Assembly: GCA_002427745.1 (NCBI GenBank)
Contig: DIYF01000071.1
Location: 1 to 64,000, forward strand
Length of the DNA stretch: 64,000 nucleotides
Origin: Roseivirga sp. UBA6061
Lineage (GTDB): Bacteria > Bacteroidota > Bacteroidia > Cytophagales > Cyclobacteriaceae
Reading direction: 5' to 3'
Shown here: one piece after another, positions 24,794 to 33,375 of the stretch
Position numbering within the stretch: the stretch's first letter is position 1
Layout of the letters: the number at the start of each line of letters is the position of its first letter
The notes under the pieces: generated by a model
Told to the model about the DNA's origin: nothing
What the model saw: the letters and a program-made list of their open reading frames with translations, nothing else
Databases searched by the model: none
Translations under genes and position numbers: made by a program

Positions 24794-25387
24794 ATGTCGT
24801 TGCAGCAAAAAGTGAAAGAGGTAGAGCGTGTATTCGCTGACCTGGAAAAAGAAATGGACCGGCTTCGTCAGTCTACAGGTCTTTACTGTGTAGCGGGCTG
24901 TGGCAGGTGTTGCTTCAAGTCAGATATAGAAGCTTCTGTGCTGGAGTTGCTGCCTTATGCGCTTCATTTGATTCGTACCGGCCACATTGAGGAGGCCTAT
25001 GGTGAATTAAAAAAGAATACCAGCCGACAGTGCTCTTTTCTGAGACCTGCTCCTGGTTCAACTACCCATGGTAGTTGTTTGCAGTATCAATATCGTGGAC
25101 TTATCTGTAGATTATTCGGTTATGCTGCCTCAAAGGGAATGGATGGTCAGGCGAAACTGGTTACCTGTCAAACCATCAAAACCAGTCAGGCAGAGACGGT
25201 AGCCAGAGTTGAGGCAGGCCTGAAAGAGGACAGAAATACCGTTCCCTTTATGAGTGACTATTACTTTCGCATGCGTAGCATTGATCCTGATTTGGGCACC
25301 CGGCTTCTACCTATTAATCAGGCCATGCTCAAGGCCATGGAAGAGGTAATGGGTTACTATGCCTATCGGGAGCTGGAGGAGGAATAA
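24794..25387 (+). CDS. YkgJ-family cysteine-cluster protein
   Basis: 197 residues. A helical start (KVKEVERVFADLEKEMDRLR) leads to a CxxxCxxCC cluster (CVAGCGRCCFKSDI, about residues 31-44). Further conserved cysteines follow in RQCSFL, GSCLQY and LICRLFGY, as in the YkgJ/Fli family of putative zinc- or iron-chelating proteins (PF03692). The precise function is unknown; metal binding is inferred from the cysteines. It lies between the two bestrophin genes but is on the opposite strand from both, so it has its own promoter. Confidence 0.82.
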   Translation: MSLQQKVKEVERVFADLEKEMDRLRQSTGLYCVAGCGRCCFKSDIEASVLELLPYALHLIRTGHIEEAYGELKKNTSRQCSFLRPAPGSTTHGSCLQYQYRGLICRLFGYAASKGMDGQAKLVTCQTIKTSQAETVARVEAGLKEDRNTVPFMSDYYFRMRSIDPDLGTRLLPINQAMLKAMEEVMGYYAYRELEEE

Positions 25388-25429
25388 CCACTGCAGACCT
25401 ACTTCTTTCCGCGACTGTGTGATTGCGCA

Positions 25430-26044
25430 TTACCGTTTTAGAATCTTCAGAGCCATCTGTCTTCCTTCTCCCTGCATAATGGCCAGGTTGATCCACCCAA
25501 AGGCAAAGTGTTCAAGGGCTTTTACCTTATCTGCTCCCCCGAAATTATAGACAGTTTCAAAACCGGCATCTTTCGCTAACCGGATTGCTATATCCTGCGC
25601 CTTTTCGCTGTCTCCCGCTACAAACATATCAGCAGTGGTGTCACAATAGCGAGGGTCTGCCATGTTTTCAAAACCAGTCGTGTTAAAGGCCTTTACGACC
25701 TCCGCTTTACAGATATCCACAAAAGCATGGTATCCTGTTTCATAAGGTTCTGGTTGCTTCCAGATGGCGTTGGTGGCATCTATGATCACTTTTCCCGGCA
25801 GAGCCCCCCAGCTTTGAGCCAGTTCAGCAGTTACATGGGCAGGTGTGGCAATGAGTATCACTTCTGATTCTGTAATAGCCATCGACATTGGTTTTTGTTC
25901 AATGTTCGGGTGAGAGGTTATCAGGTCTTTAGCCTTTGCGTCATCCGTCTTTCGGGTACCGATCAGGATTTTATGCCCGGCCCGGGCCCAGGCGGTAGCC
26001 AGAGCTCCACCTACATTGCCGTGTCCTATAATGGTGATTTTCAT
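25430..26044 (-). CDS. F420-dependent NADP reductase-like oxidoreductase
   Basis: 204 residues. The N-terminal Rossmann motif ITIIGHGNVGGALATAWARAGH with GTRK after it, then VILIATPAH, GKVIIDATNAIW and VVKAFNTTGFENM, define the NADPH-F420 oxidoreductase family (PF03807 type). Bacteroidota lack coenzyme F420, so such proteins are usually NADPH-linked reductases with another partner. It is the third gene of a minus-strand set with DJ-1/PfpI (27020) and bestrophin (26080), with 35 bp to the latter. A redox or aldehyde-stress role is inferred from that company. Confidence 0.8.
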   Translation of the reverse strand: MKITIIGHGNVGGALATAWARAGHKILIGTRKTDDAKAKDLITSHPNIEQKPMSMAITESEVILIATPAHVTAELAQSWGALPGKVIIDATNAIWKQPEPYETGYHAFVDICKAEVVKAFNTTGFENMADPRYCDTTADMFVAGDSEKAQDIAIRLAKDAGFETVYNFGGADKVKALEHFAFGWINLAIMQGEGRQMALKILKR

Positions 26045-26079
26045 TTGCTTGTTGTTTTCTTACGGTTTCAATAGCGCTT

Positions 26080-27009
26080 TCAAAATAAATAGCCCTTTTC
26101 AGAAGGTGTCACTTCCGGAATTTCCTGACCACCCAGGGCACTCAGCAGGTCTCTTTCTATCGTATTGCAGATAGCCGTCAGTGGCACATCGGTTACCTGG
26201 TTTTCAAAGGGGTTCTCATTGGCCGCTCCCGTGTGCTCCATAATTACAAATACCCCTGAAACCAGTATTGTTACGGGCACGATAAGCCAGGTAAAAGGTA
26301 ATAAGTCGAGCAAACCGAAAGGTAGTGCCAGGGCAAAGAGCATTACAAAAAGCCTGGTAAAGTAGTCGTACTGCCTGGGTAGCGGGGTGTTTTTGATGCG
26401 CTCTGCGCTTCCCTGGTAATTGGTAAGTGCCAGGAGTTGCCCCTCCATCTGAAAGCTATCGAAGCCACCCAGTGTCCCGTTGGCCATAGCCTTGTAAATA
26501 TCTCTCCCTATGGACATGTGCAGGGCATATGGTTTGTTGGTGGCTGTTTGAATTTGTTGGTACTCATCCTCAGTCAGATACTCCTTTAAAATGCCCCATT
26601 CGTCTTGCCTTCGCAGGTGTAGCCGTAAGGCATGGGTCCAGGCAATGGCTTTCATGACCAGACGCTTTTTGAAAGCCTCGCTTCGTTCCTGATCGTATTG
26701 CTCCTGATGTGCGTGGCTGTCTGTGAAGGTAATGATGAGCCTTGCCAGCACACGGCTGCTATTCACAATACCTCCCCACACCTGTCTGGCTTCCCACCAT
26801 CTGCCATAGGCAGAGTTATTACGGAAACCTACGAATATGGCCAAGGCTGACCCAAGGATACCGATGGGTGTGAAAGGCAGAGTCAGTCGGCTTATTCCTA
26901 AATGCGCAGAGGCTATCCAAACCAGCAGGGACCAACCCATGATGATCATCATGGGTCTCCGCACATAGATCCATATTCGCCATGGGCTCAGGTTTCTTTT
27001 AACAATCAT
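26080..27009 (-). CDS. Bestrophin-like channel protein (second copy)
   Basis: 309 residues with the same pattern as the gene at 23735: VKRNLSPWRIWIYV at the start, GSALAIFVGFRNNSAYGRWW, then RIKNTPLPRQYDYFTRLFVM and the C-terminal DRDLLS-like ERDLLSALGG. The main differences from the first copy are an insertion of about 12 residues near position 95 (HQEQYDQERSEAFK) and a different C-terminus. It is 10 bp downstream of the DJ-1/PfpI gene and 35 bp upstream of the reductase gene, so all three are likely one operon, divergent from the HxlR regulator. The ion carried is unknown. Confidence 0.85.
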   Translation of the reverse strand: MIVKRNLSPWRIWIYVRRPMMIIMGWSLLVWIASAHLGISRLTLPFTPIGILGSALAIFVGFRNNSAYGRWWEARQVWGGIVNSSRVLARLIITFTDSHAHQEQYDQERSEAFKKRLVMKAIAWTHALRLHLRRQDEWGILKEYLTEDEYQQIQTATNKPYALHMSIGRDIYKAMANGTLGGFDSFQMEGQLLALTNYQGSAERIKNTPLPRQYDYFTRLFVMLFALALPFGLLDLLPFTWLIVPVTILVSGVFVIMEHTGAANENPFENQVTDVPLTAICNTIERDLLSALGGQEIPEVTPSEKGYLF

Positions 27010-27019
27010 AACCTAATAA

Positions 27020-27760
27020 TCAGGCTCCCAGGGCTTCAATTACCAGCTTTGCCGCAGCCTGGCCGCTGAACTGTTGCTGGCCGGTCACTAAATTATTATC
27101 TCTGACTGCATAGGGTTTGAACATACCGGCATTGATGTAATTGGTATTCTCGATTTTTCGGGCTTCTTCTTCAATCCAGAAAGGCTGAATTTTCATGCCC
27201 ACGAAGTTATCGGCAAAGGCTTCTTCAGCATCGGCAAAGCCCGTCCAGGTCTTACCTTCTATCAGCAGTTTGCCTTCCGATGTTTTTACCTTCAGCAGCA
27301 CGGCTGTGGCATGGCAAATGGCAGCAGCTACCTTACCCGCTTCATAGAAGTCTGCGAAGAGTTTATGCAATTCCTCATTCTCATAAAAGGTATACATAGG
27401 CCCCTGGCCTCCACTGAGGAAGATGGCATCAAAGTCACTGATATCGATGGCCGAAATGGGTTTTGTGTTTTCCAGCAAGGCGGCATGGGCAGGAGATTTT
27501 TTGAAGCCCAGAGAGAGTATATCTGCAGCGGAATACTGGCTCTCATCTTCCGGATCACTGAAGCCATCGGCTTGCAGGCTGCCTCCCTCAGGAGAGAAAA
27601 TTTCTACTTCATAACCCTGCTCAGTGAACTCCCAGTAAGGGTGGGTTACTTCTGACCACCAGAAGCCAATAGGCCACCCTGTTTGCTTTGATACGGATGG
27701 GTTGCTTACGATGATAGCGACCCTTTTAGGAACAGGCATTTTGTTGATATTAGCACTCAT
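27020..27760 (-). CDS. DJ-1/PfpI-family protein (Hsp31-like glyoxalase or chaperone)
   Basis: 246 residues. The fold is that of class I glutamine amidotransferase-like DJ-1/PfpI proteins: EVEIFSPEGG, DFDAIFLSGGQGPMY, the nucleophile cysteine in VAAAICHATAVL and WTGFADAEEAFAD. Length and the TGWPIGFWWSEVTHPYWEF start place it with the Hsp31/YhbO-like class, which shows glyoxalase III or deglycase activity in some members. It is the first gene of the operon opposite the HxlR regulator, which often responds to aldehydes or electrophiles. The activity is inferred from family. Confidence 0.83.
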   Translation of the reverse strand: MSANINKMPVPKRVAIIVSNPSVSKQTGWPIGFWWSEVTHPYWEFTEQGYEVEIFSPEGGSLQADGFSDPEDESQYSAADILSLGFKKSPAHAALLENTKPISAIDISDFDAIFLSGGQGPMYTFYENEELHKLFADFYEAGKVAAAICHATAVLLKVKTSEGKLLIEGKTWTGFADAEEAFADNFVGMKIQPFWIEEEARKIENTNYINAGMFKPYAVRDNNLVTGQQQFSGQAAAKLVIEALGA

Positions 27761-27805
27761 AGTTTTGTCTTTTTTATTTCTGCTTGTGACGTCTATTTAA
27801 TGCAT

Positions 27806-27830
27806 ATTTAGTATTATATAGTTCCTAAAT
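27806..27830. promoter_or_regulatory. Inverted repeat between the DJ-1 operon and HxlR gene
   Basis: ATTTAG (27806-27811) and CTAAAT (27825-27830) form an inverted repeat separated by 13 bp in the AT-rich divergent region, a possible HxlR operator. The region is AT-rich, so chance occurrence is likely. Confidence 0.3.
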
Positions 27831-27903
27831 GCAAGTATGCACTTTTATGTATGATACTAACAAAAAAGTGAGTAATGCTGATTATCAAATAGTTATAAAT
27901 CCA

Positions 27904-27911
27904 TAAATTTG
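27904..27911 (+). promoter_or_regulatory. -7 box TAAATTTG before the HxlR gene
   Basis: TAAATTTG matches TAnnTTTG and ends 4 bp before the ATG at 27916, so transcription should start at or next to the start codon (leaderless mRNA). Confidence 0.45.
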
Positions 27912-27915
27912 CGCT

Positions 27916-28260
27916 ATGCCTGAATTTATTTACAAAGACAAGACTTATCAGAACCCGGTAGAATTTGCATTGGATCAGATTGGAGGGAAATGGAAGATGC
28001 CCATTCTATGGAGATTGAAGGACAGGGTATGGCGCTATGGTGAGCTGAGAAAAAGCCTTAAGAACATCACGCACAAAATGCTGACACAACAGCTGCGCGA
28101 ACTTGAAGCAGATGGCTATGTACATAGAGAAGTATATGCAGAAGTTCCCCCGAAAGTGGAGTACAGTATTACCGAGCAGGGAGAAAAGGCTATTCCTATT
28201 ATCGATACACTGCGGAACTGGGGCATGGAGCGAATGAAAGAAGTGGGGATTGAGCATTGA
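27916..28260 (+). CDS. HxlR-family transcriptional regulator
   Basis: 114 residues, normal for the family. The winged HTH contains FALDQIGGKWKMPILWRLKD, then YGELRKSLKNITHKMLTQQLREL (recognition helix) and the wing EVPPKVEYSITEQG, a hallmark of HxlR/MarR-like regulators. Relatives such as HypR and YodB sense electrophiles through a cysteine; this protein has none, so thiol sensing is unlikely. It is divergent from the DJ-1/bestrophin/reductase operon and is the obvious regulator of that operon and of itself. Confidence 0.88.
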   Translation: MPEFIYKDKTYQNPVEFALDQIGGKWKMPILWRLKDRVWRYGELRKSLKNITHKMLTQQLRELEADGYVHREVYAEVPPKVEYSITEQGEKAIPIIDTLRNWGMERMKEVGIEH

Positions 28261-28309
28261 GCCCTCTGTTCACATCTAGGTAAGTACGACATAGATTAGT
28301 ATCAAAAAG

Positions 28310-28380
28310 GTCACTCGCAGAATGCGAGCGACTGGAAGGGTCTTCACCCTCAGCGGTCTCTGTGTAACAGGACCCTGAGG
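28310..28380. other. Structured intergenic segment
   Basis: After the HxlR gene, CTCGC (28314-28318) pairs with GCGAG (28324-28328), and CCTCAG (28348-28353) with CTGAGG (28375-28380), the latter with an inner GGTC/GACC pairing. The first hairpin may terminate the HxlR transcript. I see no other content in 28261-28433. Confidence 0.3.
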
Positions 28381-28433
28381 TCTTTGAACACACTTTGTAT
28401 TACAGACTCTCAAGGCATCGATATAAACCAAAA

Positions 28434-28459
28434 GAGCCGGAAGTCTTAACCTCCGGCTC
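28434..28459 (-). terminator. Terminator of the M1 peptidase gene
   Basis: GAGCCGGA and TCCGGCTC form an 8-bp stem over a 10-nt loop. On the minus strand TTTT follows directly, 40 bp after the peptidase stop. It can also work in the plus direction, where CTTTAT follows. Confidence 0.65.
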
Positions 28460-28499
28460 CTTTATCTGACGTCAGACGTCTAAAATCTAATATCTCAAA

Positions 28500-30842
28500 T
28501 TAGTTACTGCCTGTCTGCTGTGCTCTTTGCATAGGGTTAGAACCTCTTGACTGACCTCTGGCGCCTCCTGCTCTTCTTTTGAAGAGTTCGAAACGGCTTG
28601 GCTCATTCACTCGTGGGAAGTAATTGTTGGTTTCGTCTGTGTCGGCAGTTTCTCTGTAAGGGTCAAGGCGAATCTGAACTACTTTCTTTTTCTTCATAAA
28701 GGCCTTGCTCACTTTCTCCTCATTCTTTCTCCAGATATAAGCCGGGATACGATCCACTTCTGTGGTACCATCTTCGAAAGTCCACTCGATAATTAATGGC
28801 ATCACCAAACCACCTACGTTAGAGAAGTCAATCTGGTAGAAATTCGTGCCATCACCAATCAGGGCTCTTTCCTCAGGTGTCAGTGAAGCATCAAAGCGCT
28901 GGTAAGCACGCTTAGCCTGCTCGGTCACCTCAAACTGATCATAAGAGTAGTAGAAATCCTGCAGACGCTCATCGCGCTCCACATAGAATTGAATACCTTC
29001 TTCTCTGTTACGGCTGTCCGCTACATCGGTATTGGCCTTTTCAAATGCGGCTTTGGCAATCGGGTTCTCAATTTCAGGATTCTTCGTATCAATCTGGTAC
29101 CAATCTACATTGTCGATTGAGATATCTACATTGTCGATAGTGAAGAACCAGCCTCTGATAAACCAGTCCAGATCAACGGCAGAAGCATCTTCCAGGGTAC
29201 GGAAAAGGTCATCTGGTGTCGGGTGCTTGAAGGCCCATCTTTTGGCATATTCTTTAAAGGCAAAATCGAAAAGCTCACGACCCATAATGGTCTCACGAAG
29301 AATATTCAGGCCGGTAGCCGCCTTGGCATACTGGTTAGAGCCAAACTGAATGATGTTTTCAGAATTGGTCATAATCGGCTCCAGTTGGTTTTTAGGCAAG
29401 CCCATGTAAGGTGCTATTTTGTAAGCAGGGCCTCTTCTGTGGGGATAATTGTTATCGAACTCCTGCTCAGTCAGGTACTGTACAAAAGTATTAAGGCCTT
29501 CATCCATCCAGGTCCACTGACGCTCATCAGAGTTCACAATCATCGGGAAGAAGTTGTGTCCTACTTCGTGTATAATTACACCAATTGCTCCGTATTTAGT
29601 ACCCTCAGAGTAAGTGCCATCTGCATTGGTACGACCATAGTTGAAGCAGATCATAGGATACTCCATACCATTGGAAGCCTCTACTGAGATAGCCACCGGG
29701 TAAGGGTAAGGAATGGTGAATTTAGAATAAGTCTTGAGGGTGTGTGCTACGGCTTTTGTAGAGTAGCGCTCATAGATGCCATAAGCCTCCTTAGCATAGT
29801 AAGACATGGCCATAGGGTTGTCGCTGCGGCCTTCAATATCTACTGCCATAGCATCCCAAACAAACTTACGGGAAGAAGTCCAGGCAAAGTCTCTTACGTC
29901 CTGTGCTTTGAAATTCCAGGTCTTTTTACCGGTAGATTTGTCTTTCTCGTTGGCTTTGGCTTCTTCCAGTGTTACAATCTTCACTGGCTCTACCTGCTCT
30001 TTCTTCGCTTGCTCCCATCTTTTCAGCTGGGTACTGGTCAGTACACTTTTGGCATTGGCCAGGCTACCGGTAGAACCCACTACGTGGTCATCCGGTACTG
30101 TCATTTTTACATCAAAATTACCAAAGGTCAGCGCGAACTCGCCACGACCTGTGAACTGCTTGTTGTTCCAGCCCTGGAAATCAGAGTATACTGCTACACG
30201 AGGGTACCAGCCTGTGATGGTGTAAATGTAGTTACCATCTTCCGGGAAGAACTCGTGTCCGCCACGGGCACCAGAAACAGAACGGGGGGTAGTGTTGTAC
30301 CACCACTTGATCTTGATATCGATTTTAGAGCCGGGCTTCAGCGTAGAGGCCAGATCAATACGCATCATGGTCTGGTTGATGGTGTATTTCATATTGCCTC
30401 CCCTGGCGTCTTTCACTTCCGTAATGTGAAAGCCCCAGTCATTGTCATGGCCGTCCAGAGCGTCCAGCTGGCCATAAGACATGCGTGGGCGAATTGAGCT
30501 TGGGTTGAACTTGTATGCATCATTATCAGGGTGACGGACATTCTCATCCAGCTGAATCCAGATATAGTCGAGCGGATCCGGAGAATTGTTGTAATAAGTG
30601 ATAGTTTCCGAACCAGTCAGTCTCTGGTTGCTGTCATCCAGCTCCGCTTCTATTTTGTAGTCAGCTCGCTGTTGCCAGTACTTAGAGCCCGGAGCACCCG
30701 AGGCAGTTCTGTAGACACTAGGATCCCTCAGCATTCTTTCCAGCTGTTCGAATCGCTTGCCATGGTTACTGTTCACCACCTGGGCCATCGTAGCAGATGC
30801 CATCAGCGTCAGTGCCATGCATGTGAGCAATAATCGTTTCAT
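28500..30842 (-). CDS. M1-family metallopeptidase (secreted aminopeptidase-like)
   Basis: 780 residues. A signal peptide (MKRLLLTCMALTLMASATMA) leads to the M1 N-terminal beta domain (about 50-250). The catalytic core has the substrate motif GMEYP in place of GAMEN and the zinc site HEVGH with an 18-residue spacer to the third ligand in WMDEGLNTF. A long C-terminal region follows (ENPIAKAAFEKANTD onward) ending in a basic tail (RRAGGARGQSRGS). No sorting (type IX) domain is evident. It should be a periplasmic or outer-membrane peptidase. HupE/UreJ is encoded directly upstream, 16 bp away, and DUF6702 diverges from that pair; this grouping recurs in Bacteroidota, reason unknown. Confidence 0.87.
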   Translation of the reverse strand: MKRLLLTCMALTLMASATMAQVVNSNHGKRFEQLERMLRDPSVYRTASGAPGSKYWQQRADYKIEAELDDSNQRLTGSETITYYNNSPDPLDYIWIQLDENVRHPDNDAYKFNPSSIRPRMSYGQLDALDGHDNDWGFHITEVKDARGGNMKYTINQTMMRIDLASTLKPGSKIDIKIKWWYNTTPRSVSGARGGHEFFPEDGNYIYTITGWYPRVAVYSDFQGWNNKQFTGRGEFALTFGNFDVKMTVPDDHVVGSTGSLANAKSVLTSTQLKRWEQAKKEQVEPVKIVTLEEAKANEKDKSTGKKTWNFKAQDVRDFAWTSSRKFVWDAMAVDIEGRSDNPMAMSYYAKEAYGIYERYSTKAVAHTLKTYSKFTIPYPYPVAISVEASNGMEYPMICFNYGRTNADGTYSEGTKYGAIGVIIHEVGHNFFPMIVNSDERQWTWMDEGLNTFVQYLTEQEFDNNYPHRRGPAYKIAPYMGLPKNQLEPIMTNSENIIQFGSNQYAKAATGLNILRETIMGRELFDFAFKEYAKRWAFKHPTPDDLFRTLEDASAVDLDWFIRGWFFTIDNVDISIDNVDWYQIDTKNPEIENPIAKAAFEKANTDVADSRNREEGIQFYVERDERLQDFYYSYDQFEVTEQAKRAYQRFDASLTPEERALIGDGTNFYQIDFSNVGGLVMPLIIEWTFEDGTTEVDRIPAYIWRKNEEKVSKAFMKKKKVVQIRLDPYRETADTDETNNYFPRVNEPSRFELFKRRAGGARGQSRGSNPMQRAQQTGSN

Positions 30843-30858
30843 GTTTTATAAGTTTAGT

Positions 30859-31443
30859 TTACCAAAATTTCGTTTCCATCATCATGGTGATTGCTATACC
30901 GGCAATAGCCGATGAAATCACCAGATTCCAATCTCTGCGTGCCACATTGAAGAGGCCGGTGCATATAAAGGCAAGCACCATAAATATGAGTACAATGATA
31001 ATCTGACCCAGCTCAAGCCCCAGGTTAAATGAGAGCAACTGGGTGACAATGCTTTCGTCTCTTCCCAACAGACTCTTCAGGTAGTTGGAAAAACCCAATC
31101 CGTGGATTAGTCCAAAAAACAAGCCGAAAAAGTAATTGAGGTTGAGATACCCCGGTTTCATAGAGTTTTGCTTCCGTACAATATTGGAGAAAGCCGTAAT
31201 GAAAATCGTGACCGGAATCAGGAACTCAATGATATCGGTACGAAAATTGACTATCTCAAGTGCACTTAGGGCCAGGGTAATAGAATGACCAATGGTAAAT
31301 GCCGTTACCAATATGAGTACGTTCTTCCAATCCTGTGCTGTATAGATAGCACACAGGGCTATTACGAACAAAATATGATCGTATCCCTGTATGTCGAGAA
31401 TATGTTCAGCACCAAGCTCAAAATACAGTTTGAATTGTTCCAT
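30859..31443 (-). CDS. HupE/UreJ-family membrane protein
   Basis: 194 residues with six to seven membrane helices. The family signature is visible: GAEHILDIQGYDHILFVIAL, VTAFTIGHSITLALSAL and GLIHGLGFSNYLKSLLG, with histidines that may bind nickel or another metal. HupE/UreJ proteins are linked to nickel or cobalt transport in hydrogenase and urease operons, but no such enzyme is encoded here. In Bacteroidota this variant goes with M1 peptidases and DUF6702 proteins, as in this window. It is upstream of the peptidase gene in the same operon. Confidence 0.85.
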   Translation of the reverse strand: MEQFKLYFELGAEHILDIQGYDHILFVIALCAIYTAQDWKNVLILVTAFTIGHSITLALSALEIVNFRTDIIEFLIPVTIFITAFSNIVRKQNSMKPGYLNLNYFFGLFFGLIHGLGFSNYLKSLLGRDESIVTQLLSFNLGLELGQIIIVLIFMVLAFICTGLFNVARRDWNLVISSAIAGIAITMMMETKFW

Positions 31444-31536
31444 CCGGGGGAAAATAAGTGGGGTAAAGGGCCCTCAAATAATTTAGGATTGTAATAATAA
31501 AACTTAATTTTAAATCCACATAAGAAAGATGTTGTC

Positions 31537-32031
31537 ATGCCATTGAAGCTTTTATGTACGGTCTTTATAGCGCTGTTCGTGGCGAATCATCCGTTTCACG
31601 TAAGCGTTTGTGATATTGAGTACGATGCTGGGAGCCAGGCCCTGCAAATAAGTCAGCGTATCTTCATGGATGACCTGGAAGAGGGACTCGAAGCTTTTCA
31701 TAAGCTGGAAATGGTTGATACTTACAAACCCAAAGATCCGGATCAGCTCGACAGTCTGATTGCGGTTTACCTGAAGGCCAAACTGTTTATCAGGGTGGAC
31801 GGTAAGGATGTGGACTTCAACTACCTGGGAAGCGAGCTGGAAGGTGATGCACGCTGGGCTTATCTGGAAGTGTCCAATGTTCCCTCTGTCAAGGAGGCTG
31901 AAATCAGCAATCTTATTCTGACAGAGACTTTTGACGATCAGGAAAACATCGTTCATTTCAAAGTGAGGGGTAAGCTGAAAAGTCACAGACTGAGCAAGGA
32001 TGAAAAGGTGGTGACTTTCAAGTTTGACTGA
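31537..32031 (+). CDS. DUF6702-family secreted protein
   Basis: 164 residues. A signal-like N-terminus (PLKLLCTVFIALFVANHPFH) is followed by HVSVCDIEYDAGSQALQISQRIFMDDLE, the DUF6702 hallmark, then a predicted sheet with LFIRVDGKDVDFNYLGSELE. Members are small secreted or periplasmic proteins of unknown function, found beside HupE/UreJ and M1 peptidases. It is divergent from HupE, 93 bp apart. Its stop overlaps the start of the RsiV-like gene by one base (TGATG). Confidence 0.8.
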   Translation: MPLKLLCTVFIALFVANHPFHVSVCDIEYDAGSQALQISQRIFMDDLEEGLEAFHKLEMVDTYKPKDPDQLDSLIAVYLKAKLFIRVDGKDVDFNYLGSELEGDARWAYLEVSNVPSVKEAEISNLILTETFDDQENIVHFKVRGKLKSHRLSKDEKVVTFKFD

Positions 32032-32861
32032 TGAAGAAATTATCGCTTTTGCTGGTGTTGGGGCTTCTGGCCTGTGAGTTTGGCGATAAGGCCAAAGACA
32101 ACAAGACCCGGGAGGAGACTCCTGCTTTTCAGGGTACCTTTGTGGAATACGAAATTGCCACACTGGAAGGAAACAAAGAACCCTGTGGTACTGAGGGAAA
32201 GACGGCCTGTGTTGAGGTAGATATCAGCTATCCCAATATTAAGGAAGGGGCTTCAAAGGTTGTACTCGATACATTGAATCGCAGTATCCAGTCCACCATC
32301 CTGGACTATGCATTTATCAGTGAGAAACCCGATAATTTTGAATCGCTGATCACAGAAATTCAGAGGGAATACGAATCGGTAAGCAAGGATTTTCCCGGTT
32401 ATGAAACCCGATGGCAGCTTGAGGTGAGTGCCGATATCATCTATCAGGACTCGTTGTTTATCAGCGTAGCCAGTACTATCTATTCCTTTACAGGAGGGGC
32501 ACATCCCAACACTTACCAGGTATATCGCAGCTATGACCTGACTACCGGCAAAGCCCTGACTTTGGGTGATTTGCTGGAAACAGGCTATGAACTTGACCTG
32601 AATGAGGCCGCTGAGCTGGAGTTCAGGATGGCCAAGCAGATTCCCCCAAGCCGTGACCTGGATGATGAAGGCTACTTCTTTGAAGGAAACCGTTTCAAGC
32701 TCAACAGCAACTTTGCCATTATGAACCGGAGTCTGCTGTTTTATTTCAATCCCTACGAAATAGGTCCCTATGCACTAGGAGCAACCGAGCTGGAGTTGAA
32801 ACTGACAGATTATGTTAAGCTGATCAAGGATGGGAGTGTTATCGAAGATCTTAAGAATTAG
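32031..32861 (+). CDS. RsiV-like lipoprotein (DUF4163/DUF3298)
   Basis: 276 residues. MKKLSLLLVLGLLAC is a lipoprotein signal (lipid-bound Cys15). The N-terminal segment (about 60-150) fits DUF4163 (VEVDISYPNIKEGASKVV), and the C-terminal part fits DUF3298: IYSFTGGAHPNTYQVYRSYDL, LTLGDLLETGYELDLNEAA and YFNPYEIGPYALGATELEL. In Bacillus the related RsiV binds lysozyme outside the cell and controls a sigma factor. Here no sigma factor is adjacent, so the role is probably surface binding. It starts within the DUF6702 stop and overlaps the YceI gene by 32 bp. Confidence 0.82.
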   Translation: MKKLSLLLVLGLLACEFGDKAKDNKTREETPAFQGTFVEYEIATLEGNKEPCGTEGKTACVEVDISYPNIKEGASKVVLDTLNRSIQSTILDYAFISEKPDNFESLITEIQREYESVSKDFPGYETRWQLEVSADIIYQDSLFISVASTIYSFTGGAHPNTYQVYRSYDLTTGKALTLGDLLETGYELDLNEAAELEFRMAKQIPPSRDLDDEGYFFEGNRFKLNSNFAIMNRSLLFYFNPYEIGPYALGATELELKLTDYVKLIKDGSVIEDLKN

Positions 32862-33369
32862 CCTGGTTGTTACGCTGCTGTTCGCAGGAGTCAGCGGTCA
32901 GGCTCAGGAGCCACAAAAGCTGGTAAGCTTCACCATTAAAAATGCAGGTGTTAATGTAAAAGGCACATTTCTCAGCTATAGTGTCACCACTCGATGGAAT
33001 GCTGATGATCTGGCCAATTCGCGTCTGTCGGCTACCATTGAGGTTAATACCCTGAACACGGGTATCAAAGGGCGGGATAAGCACCTGAAAAAGGCAAAGT
33101 ATTTTGATGTGGAGAATTACCCGCAAATCAGCTTTACCTCTACTGGCATTCGTAAAACAGCTGCCGGATATCTGCTCAAAGGCAACCTCACCATGAAAGC
33201 AACGACTTTGCCCGTGGAAATTCCTTTTACCGTTGAGACTTCACCCGAGGGAAAGGTATTCTCAGGAGCTTTCGAGATAGACCGCAGAGACTACGGAGTG
33301 GGCAAGGGGCATCTCATCATGGGGGATAAGGTGAAGATTAAGATTTATCATTTGGAGAAGAAACCCTGA
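32830..33369 (+). CDS. YceI-family periplasmic protein
   Basis: 179 residues. A signal peptide (to about residue 26, GVSGQAQ) is followed by the YceI lipocalin-like barrel: SYSVTTRWNADDLANSRLSA, then HLKKAKYFDVENYPQISFTS with the family core and FEIDRRDYGVGKGHLIMGDK. YceI proteins bind isoprenoid quinones or fatty-acid-like molecules. ATG 32830 overlaps the RsiV-like gene by 32 bp; GTG 32836 is an alternative start with the same signal peptide. The overlap indicates one operon from 31537 onwards. Confidence 0.82.
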   Translation: MGVLSKILRISLVVTLLFAGVSGQAQEPQKLVSFTIKNAGVNVKGTFLSYSVTTRWNADDLANSRLSATIEVNTLNTGIKGRDKHLKKAKYFDVENYPQISFTSTGIRKTAAGYLLKGNLTMKATTLPVEIPFTVETSPEGKVFSGAFEIDRRDYGVGKGHLIMGDKVKIKIYHLEKKP

Positions 33370-33375
33370 GAGGCA

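Noticed and set aside
29742..30497. Open frame of 251 residues opposite the M1 peptidase
   Set aside because: Antisense to a conserved zinc peptidase with HExxH; the frame has no start signal or recognisable domain.
31552..32163. 203-residue frame opposite DUF6702
   Set aside because: Antisense to two coupled genes with clear family features and no support of its own.
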